Source: Apricaphanius iberus
Taxonomy: Eukaryota > Chordata > Actinopteri > Cyprinodontiformes > Aphaniidae
Length of the DNA: 64,000 nt
Direction of reading: 5' to 3'
Assembly: GCA_028564705.1 (NCBI GenBank)
Contig: JAPXFQ010000176.1
Coordinates: 248,001 to 312,000, forward strand
Shown here: piece by piece, positions 34,770 through 43,400 of the stretch
Layout of the letters: each line of letters begins with the position of its first letter
Numbering within the stretch: the stretch's first letter is position 1
Notes under the pieces: generated by a model
The model's input: only the letters and a program-made list of their open reading frames with translations
Told to the model about the DNA's origin: nothing
Database searches by the model: none
Position numbers and translations under genes: made by a program

Positions 34770-35315
34770 GATGATGATGATTTTGGCGAGGTTTGCTTGA
34801 CAGCTGAGGAAGAGTAGAATCACCAGTGGATCAGACAATTTGATGAGCCTGTTAGTTATTTTTGGGACGGATCTGTAAAATTCTGTGGCCAATATTTTCT
34901 TTCTGTTGATTTTATATAGTGAATAGAGTAACCGAGCCACATAAGAAAGGACATAAACAGATATATCCACCTGTTCTTGAAATAAAGCTAAAAAAATGAA
35001 ACACATATATGTAGAAAATACATATATAGAAAAATCTAAATAAAAAATAAAAATAAAATTATTGAAGAAATAAAAATTTTAAACAATGTAAAAAAGCAAA
35101 AAATGGTAAAAGTCATGCAATCCAATACTGCCAACGCCTGATGACGTCATAATATGCAAATTAGATGTATGATTTTGCTCGTGTCACAAACTTTGGATCA
35201 TACTGAAGATTTTTCTAATTTACAGTGTACATTTATCTATAACCATATTAAAGCTACAACATTTTGAACTAGTGATATCAAAATTGAGTATTTTATAGAA
35301 AAAAAACCCAGCCGC

Positions 35316-36056
35316 CTAGCACTAGAAGACCCAGGATTTTTTGCTCTACCTATAAAGCCCACAGGTAAGCCGAAAGGCTGGATGGCCCCCTGTGAACCCT
35401 CCTTTTGTTATGTAAACGGGGCAATCACTGGGACACCACAGGAGGGGGGATATGCAGAGCCACTTCACTCAAAACACCTTGACATAAAATGGGGGAGGGG
35501 GACAATCAGGTAGGAGCAGGATTGCTAACTGACTGTCTGAGCAGAACATATGAGCTGAATCAAAATGTAATATATGTAGAAGGATGTAGACGTTATCAGA
35601 ACCCTACAACACTGGGCTTCCAACATCCCCACCAGACACATAAGAAAAGTAATAGAATAGAACCACATCAAATAAAGCACTCAAAATCTGGGGTTATCCC
35701 AACTGGGCCTTCATGATATTTACTAATAATAATAATAATAAAAAAGTATTATCAGGATACAGTGTTAGAGAGTGGAAGTGAGTGAGACTTAGAACTTAGG
35801 CTTAAAACTTTATTGATCCCTTTGGGGTGACTCCCTCAGGGAAATTTGAGTTTTCAAGCACACAGAGAAAACTAAACAGTATGTAACAATGAGTGAGGTG
35901 AGTACATTTCAATAATCACTCACAATCCATGCACTGCCAAGCCGTCTCCTTTCTGCATTTGCCACATGTGTATTTGTAACAGCCTATACATCGCAGAGTG
36001 GCATGATTGCTTTTACACTGATTTTTAACCTGACACATTGCTCTTTTCCCAGGGGC
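35316..36056 (-). repeat. Left arm of the piggyBac fold-back
   Basis: Reverse complement of 37076-37832 with few differences; for example it starts from GCACTAGAAGACCCAGG, where the right arm has a longer version. The homology stops after TTTTCCCAGGG at about 36055. Confidence 0.85.
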
Positions 36057-37216
36057 TGACCAAGGTTCCATCACTGCATGACTGCTGGTCAGCAAACCTG
36101 GGAAACCCCCAGATCATGGCAACTATGTCCCGAAATCGCTTCCAAGAAATCATGCAACACCTACGCTTTGACGACAAGGACACCCGCAGTGAGCGAGCAA
36201 AGACGGATAAGTTTGCTGCAATTTCCGGTGTGTGGGGTTCGTTTGTCACCAACTGCATCACATCCTACAACCCTGGTCGACACATCACCATTGATGAACA
36301 GCTTTTCCCGTCAAAGACTCGCTGCTGTTTCCTGCAATACATTTCAACAAAACCTGACAAGTTTGGGATCAAGTTTTGGGTGGCTTGTGACTTGAAATCC
36401 AAATACATCTGCAATGTCCTCCCATATCTTGGCAAGGACCCCAGTCGTTCCAGTGGAGAGAGACTGTCCGAAAATGTAGTGATGAGGCTGATGGAACCAT
36501 TCCTGGACAAGGGCAGAAATGTTACCACGGACAATTTCTTTACATCGCTGTCACTGGCACAACGACTGCTTAGCCGGAAAACCACCATCCTCGGCACAGT
36601 CAACAGGATTCGGCGAGAAATTCCACAATCAACAAGACAGAGGGACCGTGATGAATTCACCACTCAGGTATTTTCAACCACTGGTGCCACGCTAACGGTG
36701 TATGCGCCCAAACGGAAGAAGACAGTATACATTCTCAGCAGCATGCACCGCGTCATTCAGACTGAGAATACCACCAAACGGAAGCCAAACACTGTCACCC
36801 TTTACAACACCACAAAGTGCGGCGTTGATGTGATGGACCAGATGGTGCGGGAGTACACTGTCCGCAGAGGAACACGGCGCTGGCCAGTCGCTGTGTTCTA
36901 TAACATGATTGATATGGCAGCACTGAATGCACATGTGCTCTATCAAGCATGCACCGGGAGGCAGGAGAGACGGGTGGACTTCCTGGTGGAGCTTGCAAGA
37001 GAGTTGGCTCATTCTCATGTGGGTGCAAAGCAGGCACAAAGGGAACAATTGCTTCGGCTACAACCTTCAACACCTAGCCCTGGGAAAAGAGCAATGTGTC
37101 AGGTTAAAAATCAGTGTAAAAGCAATCATGCCACTCTGCGATGTATAGGCTGTTACAAATACACATGTGGCAAATGCAGAAAGGAGACGGCTTGGCAGTG
37201 CATGGATTGTGAGTGA
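36038..37216 (+). pseudogene. piggyBac transposase, N-terminally truncated
   Basis: An open frame of 392 codons with no ATG before 36116; family members usually have 550-600 residues, so about the first third is missing. The three catalytic aspartates of the DDD triad are present in the open frame: ITIDEQLFPSK at residue 86, TTDNFFTS at 165 and CGVDVMDQM at 264. The C-terminus is a cysteine-rich zinc-binding domain (C..C...C..C....C..C spacing from CIGCYKYTCGKCRKE to CMDCE), used by piggyBac for end binding. The frame is intact from the junction at 36055 to the TGA at 37214-37216, so the core decayed little after rearrangement. Confidence 0.85.
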
Positions 37217-37832
37217 TTATTGAAATGTACTCACCTCACTCATTGTTACATACTGTTTAGTTTTCTCTGTGTGCTTGAAAACTCAAATTTCCCTGAGGGA
37301 GTCACCCCAAAGGGATCAATAAAGTTTTAAGCCTAAGTTCTAAGTCTCACTCACTTCCACTCTCTAACACTGTATCCTGATAATACTTTTTTATTATTAT
37401 TATTATTAGTAAATATCATGAAGGCCCAGTTGGGATAACCCCAGATTTTGAGTGCTTTATTTGATGTGGTTCTATTCTATTACTTTTCTTATGTGTCTGG
37501 TGGGGATGTTGGAAGCCCAGTGTTGTAGGGTTCTGATAACGTCTACATCCTTCTACATATATTACATTTTGATTCAGCTCATATATTCTGCTCAGACAGT
37601 CAGTTAGCAATCCTGCTCCTACCTGATTCTCCCCCTCCCCCATTTTATGTCAAGGTGTTTTGAGTGAAGTGGCTCAGCATATCCCCCCCCTGTGGTGTCC
37701 CAGTGATTGCCCCGTTTACATAACAAAAGGAAGGTTCACAGGGGGCCATCCAGCCTTTCGGCTTACCTGTGGGCTTTATAGGTAGAAAAGCCAAATGGCT
37801 GCTCTCTGGTAGTTCTAGTGCTAGAGGGTTAG
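37076..37832 (+). repeat. Right arm of the piggyBac fold-back
   Basis: Contains the last 47 codons of the transposase, its 3' UTR with AATAAAG at about 37317, and the right terminal repeat. Confidence 0.85.
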
Positions 37833-37898
37833 TTAAAATAAGGAAGGGAATAATTAGAACAACAGTTTAAGCAGACATAACAGGGTTAATGCCACATA
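37833..37898. other. Spacer between piggyBac B and the Polinton-like element
   Basis: About 66 bp, ending in CACATA, the left target-site copy of the next element. Confidence 0.6.
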
Positions 37899-38220
37899 AG
37901 AAGAAATAAGGACCCATTATCTGTCACTTTTTAATCGAAGTTTGATGGATTAAAAGGGGGAGGGGCGATTAAAGAAGGGGGGTCATCGCCTGAGGCTAAA
38001 CAGGTGGTTGGGGGAGGGGTAGAGGTCACTCAAAGGTCAAATAAGCTATTAGGGAGGGGCTCAACCCCGCGGGCAAAATACTTTCTGTCAAACTCACTCG
38101 TCAAACTGGCGCCGGTTAGGGAGGGGTTGGGGTTACCCGCGGTCAAAACTTTCTGTCAAACTCACTCGTCAAACCGGCGTTGAGGCGTGGTTTTGTAGGA
38201 AAGGAGGAGTCGGTGTTTTT
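37899..38220 (+). repeat. Left terminal inverted repeat of the Polinton-like element
   Basis: Matches the complement of 48702-49022 with scattered substitutions. It contains an internal duplication of ACTTTCTGTCAAACTCACTC at about 38080 and 38148. Confidence 0.9.
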
Positions 38221-38298
38221 TCTACTTTTAAATAGAGAAAAGACATAGATTATTTTGAGGAAAGCAGTGTTTAAACAACAAAAAAAGCTAACGCGGAG

Positions 38299-39018
38299 AT
38301 GGCCGCCTCTCTCTCAACAACCCCTGTTTCTTCTAAAAGCCAGCCAGTGAATTTGAACAAGAAAAAACAGACGGATGAAAATGGTCGTTTTCTTTTACAC
38401 CCTCCTGTTGAAATTATGCAGAACGAATGGGATTTAAAGCGGTACGGTATTGATGGAAAACTGTGTTACATTTTTAATTATGAAGTCGGCCTACTCTATC
38501 TTTATCAAAGGAACGATGATGAAAACCCTGACTTTTCCACCCTCCCACCAGTTGCGCACAGGAATTGGAATAGACTGGTCAGTGGAGCTTTTTGGAGTAG
38601 CAGTGACGATGATGATTATAGTGATGATGCTGATGGCGATGATGCTGCTGATGGTGTTGAGAAAGAATACTGGGGTGTATCCCACCACAGGCTCGGCATC
38701 GATATTTTGGAAAATCGCGACAAAAATGTTACCCGCCAAGGCACCTTTCAATCCAAAGCAGCCTCTCCTGGGGAACTGTTCTTTATTAAAAGCTGGCGCG
38801 ATAGTGAAGAACACGACGCAGTGATGGTGGTCGAGTCATTTTCTTTAAAGACGAGGCGTTTCACCACCGTCCTCTCTGTGCCTTTGGAAGCCTGGAAAGA
38901 TTTCGCTCAAGTGTTTGATCATGTAGTGACCTACCTGTTTGCATGCCATCGTCGTTTGAAGAAGCTTCGGGAAGTGAAAAAAGCGCCTCCTTTTAAAGCA
39001 ACACCTCTTCAACGTTGA
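38299..39018 (+). CDS. Polinton-like left-end ORF 1, unknown function
   Basis: An intact 239-codon ORF starting at an ATG in good context (GCGGAGATGG), 78 bp inside the terminal repeat. I do not recognise a family. Residues about 20-100 contain folded-looking sequence (YGIDGKLCYIFNYEVG). Residues 102-122 are almost pure Asp/Ser/Gly (SSDDDDYSDD ...), an acidic linker. The C-terminal half is mixed alpha/beta in composition and ends with a basic tail (KKLREVKKAPPFK). No signal peptide or membrane helix is seen. It is the first of a run of short plus-strand ORFs, as in the accessory-gene end of Polintons and adintoviruses. Confidence 0.65.
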   Translation: MAASLSTTPVSSKSQPVNLNKKKQTDENGRFLLHPPVEIMQNEWDLKRYGIDGKLCYIFNYEVGLLYLYQRNDDENPDFSTLPPVAHRNWNRLVSGAFWSSSDDDDYSDDADGDDAADGVEKEYWGVSHHRLGIDILENRDKNVTRQGTFQSKAASPGELFFIKSWRDSEEHDAVMVVESFSLKTRRFTTVLSVPLEAWKDFAQVFDHVVTYLFACHRRLKKLREVKKAPPFKATPLQR

Positions 39019-39107
39019 CCACGCCTCAGTTGAGCTCTGCCCTACTCCACCATACATATAACTGGTTCGTGACCAAACCTCAGCACACCCCCAATTACGG
39101 GAACAGA

Positions 39108-39539
39108 ATGAAGAAAGACGGCTTTCATATGACTCTACCAACATACTGGAGCTCTTTTGATCCCTCTCAAGATCTATACGGCACGCAATCGCTAGATGAG
39201 GTGGGTTTTCCCGGACCATACCATCCACCCACTCCCTTGGACTCCCCGACGTCTCCAGAAGCATCGCCCACCCCCAGTCTACCTACGTATGAACAGTTTG
39301 ATACCTGGCTAAAATGCACCGCCGCGGTTGCTTCGTCTACCACCCCCGATGACAGCGGTCTATCGGCAGCGGCTGATGACAACGCACAAACGGGGATGGC
39401 CCCTGCGGATGACAAGCCTTCGAGACCGTCTACACCTATTCCTGCAAGTGGGTGTTCTCAGCCGGCCCCTCTGGAGTCATCATTGGAGCCTGTACCGGAG
39501 CTGTGTGATGAAGTGGATGGTTCTCTTCTTTGCTGGTAA
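39108..39539 (+). CDS. Polinton-like left-end ORF 2, unknown function
   Basis: The frame is open from 39015, overlapping the end of ORF 1, but the first ATG is at 39108, giving 143 codons. The N-terminal part (NWFVTKPQHTPNYGNRMKKD before and around the ATG, then LPTYWSSFDPSQ) looks like a conserved segment. The rest is Pro/Ser/Thr/Asp-rich and probably disordered. Because the conserved-looking part begins before the ATG, the protein may be made by splicing or reinitiation from ORF 1. No family recognised. Confidence 0.5.
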   Translation: MKKDGFHMTLPTYWSSFDPSQDLYGTQSLDEVGFPGPYHPPTPLDSPTSPEASPTPSLPTYEQFDTWLKCTAAVASSTTPDDSGLSAAADDNAQTGMAPADDKPSRPSTPIPASGCSQPAPLESSLEPVPELCDEVDGSLLCW

Positions 39540-39934
39540 AGAATATAAAAACTGCATTACTTCACTTGTTCAACATAACCTATATTAAATACATTAGAGA
39601 GACCTGCTACGGCTGTCAAATCTCACACCCCAGCCAACGCCAACACCAATGCTTAAGCGAGATGAATGAAGACTATCTGCAACTGCATTTCGAGGGGATT
39701 ACCAGAAGGATGATCGGCCCTAAATTCATACCGGCTATTCAAAACCTGTTGAATCGCAAGCATATACAAGCGGCTGATGGCAAAGTTACAACGGTGGTAA
39801 AAACTTTGATGCACGATCTCAAATGTGGTTTTAAACTACATTCTTCCATCGTTGAATTGTACAAAAACGTTTCTGCAGAGAACCAACTCACCGAACTGAA
39901 TGCTGTCTCAAAGTGTTTTGGATTTGACGACTGA
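39530..39934 (+). CDS. Polinton-associated small protein with a CxxC/H-C motif
   Basis: The frame is open for 134 codons. A cluster, ETCYGCQISHPSQRQHQCL, at about residues 24-42 offers Cys and His residues spaced like a small zinc site; proteins with this kind of block occur beside Maverick elements in fish and invertebrates (recalled, not searched). The rest is helical in composition (FIPAIQNLLNRKHIQ). No in-frame ATG precedes the Cys/His block; the first ATG is at about 39662. An upstream exon or non-ATG start is therefore likely. It overlaps the end of ORF 2 by a few bases. Confidence 0.5.
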   Translation: MLVKNIKTALLHLFNITYIKYIRETCYGCQISHPSQRQHQCLSEMNEDYLQLHFEGITRRMIGPKFIPAIQNLLNRKHIQAADGKVTTVVKTLMHDLKCGFKLHSSIVELYKNVSAENQLTELNAVSKCFGFDD

Positions 39935-39969
39935 TTGATTCTGTGCCGGAGAATTTTGATTTAGAAATA

Positions 39970-40110
39970 AAACAAAAAACATTTACCCTGCTTTTGTTGA
40001 ATTAAAACATTTATCTTACTTTTGTTGAATTAAAACATTTGTCTTACTTTTGTTGAATTAAAACATTTTTTTTCTTACTTTTGTTGAATTAAAACATTTA
40101 TCTTATCATT
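39970..40110. repeat. Short tandem repeat, about 31 bp x 4
   Basis: Units of TTTTGTTGAATTAAAACATT plus a TTATCTTAC-like spacer repeat four times between the small-protein ORF and the integrase remnant. Confidence 0.85.
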
Positions 40111-40196
40111 TTGTTTAAAAAAAATACAATAAAAAAGGAATAAAACATTTGACGCAGAACAAATTGTCTCATTTCCTTCATGGTTTAAGAAGAAAG

Positions 40197-40466
40197 ATGG
40201 AGCGCAGGATGATGGAGAAAGCTTATTATACACCATCACATCCAGGGAGTTTTGGTGGTGTGGATAGGCCACATCGATCTTTTAAAAATAAAGATGGTCG
40301 GAGATTTGAAGTTGAAAAAGTTAAAGACTTTCTCTCCGGCCAAGACGCGTACACATTACACAAACCAGCAAGACTTCATTTTCCACGTAATAGGGTGCTT
40401 GTCACTAGACCTTTTAAACAGCTTCATGTCTTAACAGGGCACAACGATGGTTATAATAAAGATTAA
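40197..40466 (+). pseudogene. Polinton-type integrase, N-terminal fragment
   Basis: From ATG, 89 codons; the frame is open from 40149. It contains AYYTPSHPGSFGGVDR, then VKDFLSGQDAYTLHKP and FPRNRVLVTRP. These fit the N-terminal region of Maverick/Polinton integrases: a YY-x-P-x-x-PGS-x-GG block and a QDAYTLHKP block ahead of the catalytic domain. The last residues before the stop, GHNDGYNKD, correspond to the beginning of the core. All three catalytic acidic residues (DDE) should lie beyond this point and are absent, so the gene is cut at the edge of its core. In intact elements the enzyme inserts the linear element and creates 6-bp duplications. Confidence 0.75.
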
Positions 40467-43400
40467 ACAGAATTTTGAAAACTAGTGGCGTTATTTTACC
40501 GCGAATAACACGCTGAGGTATGTGGGATATTCTTCAAGACCTGCTTTCAAGCTACAACCACAGTTACCATTCGAGCATAAAAATGGCACGTAACCCTTGA
40601 AAACCCAGATCTGGTTTTTGACAATCTTTATGGATCTACACCTCAAACAAGATTTAAAATGAAATTCAAGCAAAACACTTTCTCATGAGCTATCTGGGTT
40701 CAAGTTACCATCATCAGCTGTTGGAGAGTGTTACACACACACTTGCCAAATCTGGACAAAACCAGTAAAACATGTTTGATTTTAAACCTTTGAAAGGTGA
40801 AAAAAAAATGTCTTTAGTTCCTTAGGGTAAACTAATTTGAGATGCTGTGTTTGTTAAAGGTAGATATATGAGTCTTAAAAGGTAAGCATAAGGATACTTG
40901 CTTAGTTCCTTGGTAACGGATTAAAAATCTTTTGGGTTAATTTCTAAGAGTTAATCAATTTTTATGATTTAAGCAGGTAAGTACTAAAAGGTCCATCATA
41001 TATTAGATTGCAGGTGTAAGATGTCTCTAAGGTCTATAGAATTTTTTCTTTTTCTTTTAACGGGTGAAGATATCGTAAGAGTTAATCTATTTTAGTTTTG
41101 GTAGGGACGTATTAAAAAGTATTCTTGCATCTATTTAGTTTTCCTTTTTCACAGGTGGAAGATCATTTTTATGGTAAATTGATTAATTCTGTATTGGTCT
41201 CATTCTAATTGATGTTCTAATTGATAAACAGCAGCTCCCAGGCTAGTTAAAGAATGAGAGGGCTGAGCAGGACTAGCCACAGCGAGCTCTATCCTTCCAG
41301 GGCTTTACAACCCCCGTACCTTAACCCAAGGCCACCATCCATCAGAGAGAAAGCAAGTTAAGTGAATGTGACCTATTCCGGTAGGTGCTAGTTGGATGCA
41401 CAACAGATAGTAAGTCAAAGGCCAGCCAAGGAGTGAGGGTGCTCCGGTCTTCCAGGTCTTTACAGCTCCTCCCCATGCTTGTCTTGCGTAAGACCACCAT
41501 CCATTGGCCCCCTCAGCTTGGACTCCTAACTGAGTACAAGGGGGGAGAATTTTGTGACAAATTTGAGATATTCAATTAGATTTAGGGACAAAGCCTGATT
41601 TGGCCTGTGTATGCATTATGGTCTGTCATGTAGAGGCTAATCCTCCGGGTGGCTACGGTTAAGGTTCTAAGCCATCAACCAAGCCCCACTTAGGAGATCC
41701 GCATACTTACCCTGACCTAAGCTCCGCAACGCAAAGAGCTTGTTGACGTGTGTAGGTACTAGGACAAGTTTCCCTCCAGCCTGGACAAGAGTCCGGAAAC
41801 CAAAGGACAGACAACCTAAGCAGTCCCATTCCTCCCATTCCAGGATAAGGCCCTCAGACGCTTGTTTGAACAGATTGGCCCCTCAGATCATGATGCTCTA
41901 TGAGGCTTCACTTTAACATCACCTTTTGCATCCCCATACACCACACGACCTCAAAATTATCAGACAGCATAGGGAAAAAAGAGAAGTTTTTGTTATAATG
42001 GTACAGAGCATCACTTTTGTCAAGAGACCCTAAAAATGCAATGTGATGTTTCTTAATCATTGACCAGGTCACAAATCTAAGAAGAGAGCTGATGAAGCTG
42101 CACCTAATTACATCCCCAGGACAGGAGAACATTTGTTTTCAACTCTGTTTTCTCACTGCGCTTTTACTACAAACCAGTTCTGGCAATATTGTTTTCAAAC
42201 ACGGTTTCATTTTTCCTAAAAAAATATGGCTAACCCCCCCCCCCAATGCATTATGGATAATGAGAGTAGTAATTGAAAATTTGTTTTTCTCACATTTGGT
42301 TCAGATGTTGACTTTCTCTTAAAAGTTATTAATGATAAGAGGATAAAATTTCGCAAGGGATTATGGGAAAGGAAAAAAATGTACCTAATGGATTCCCTAC
42401 CTTTCTGACTAACGGTTTTGTTATAAGGCGAATGATGTCCTATTGCATTATGGGTAATGGGAATCATGACGTGAAAGTTATTTATTTTGGTAAAAAGATT
42501 GTGGTTTCTTTACAAGAAATTCGGAGTACACGATTGTCATATCTTCAGATTCCCTCACCTACACCATAAACTCAGATTTTGTTTATAGTCAAACTTCTGA
42601 GTGCTTACTACTCATATTGTTAAGTTTTGTAAAGACCTGCTTTCATTACTAAACAACATTAGTTGATCGTACTATGTAGCCGAAGGATCATTTCTATTAA
42701 TCAGGTTTAGTAGAGATACCTTGGTGTGTTTAGTTTTAAAGAAAGGGAGGCGGAGGGGCCGCTGCATGACCTACAGTGTGCGAGGTGCATTGTGGGTGTC
42801 AGTGTTTTTGAATATTTTGTTCTATTTGGGGCATTTGCTGCAATTTTAATTGTGATGTTTGTGTTGGTTGTTTTTACTGCTTTGTTCAGTGTTGTGACCT
42901 TTATTTGTTGGTGTAAGAGTTGGCACCATGAGTGAAGAGGTAGTTTAAAGGGAATAAGAGCACTGCGATATGGTTACTCACATGACCTGCTTTTAACCGT
43001 GGGACATTAATTGACTGTCAATTCAGTTTAATAACTTAAACTAGTTGTTATTACAACCATGTTATGTGTTTTAAATAACCTATAGTTACTCATCAATCTG
43101 GTTTAATGATCAGTTAAAAGTTACAGATGATCAAAGCTTGTGAAAAAACTGAACGTTCTGCGTTAAATTACGCATTTAGTTTCAGCTTGTGCAATAAGTA
43201 AAAATGGTATAAGCCAATAGGTTTTCTCGCGATTTGCTAGTAAAGTTAAAGTTCTAGTCTGGGTCAAGAATTTACCAGGTGCCATACAACTTCTACAATC
43301 ACCTCTCTCTAATTTACCCCTCCCTTACCCAGTCTGCCAGTTTAGGCAAAGAGCCTAAATCAACAAGTTGTTTGTGGTAATAAAGTATGCTTTCCATTTT

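Larger units (their letters stand above)
33154..35322 (+). mobile_element. piggyBac-type element A, 5' coding part, decayed
   Basis: The left end is TTAA followed by CCCTCTAGGCGCC, the expected piggyBac target and terminal repeat. The right end at about 35312-35322 reads GCCGCCTAG, the matching inverted end, cut before AGGGTTAA. Inside, acidic N-terminal transposase-like peptides are visible: LAYSDSEDKYLP at about 33465-33500 and, after the nested CACTA element, DDDFGEVCLTAEEE at about 34770-34812. The catalytic domain is missing. Confidence 0.55.
35316..37832 (+). mobile_element. piggyBac-type element B with fold-back structure
   Basis: The right end reads CTAGTGCTAGAGGG then TTAG, rather than TTAA; TTAA follows 4 bp later. 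The left end starts within CCTAGCACTAGAA. The first 740 bp (35316-36056) are an inverted copy of the last 757 bp (37076-37832), including the 3' part of the transposase gene and its 3' UTR. The central 1 kb is transposase coding sequence. The single-copy core thus sits between two long arms. Confidence 0.8.

Noticed and set aside
36265..37073. Minus-strand ORFs of 92-132 codons
   Set aside because: They are antisense shadows of the piggyBac transposase.
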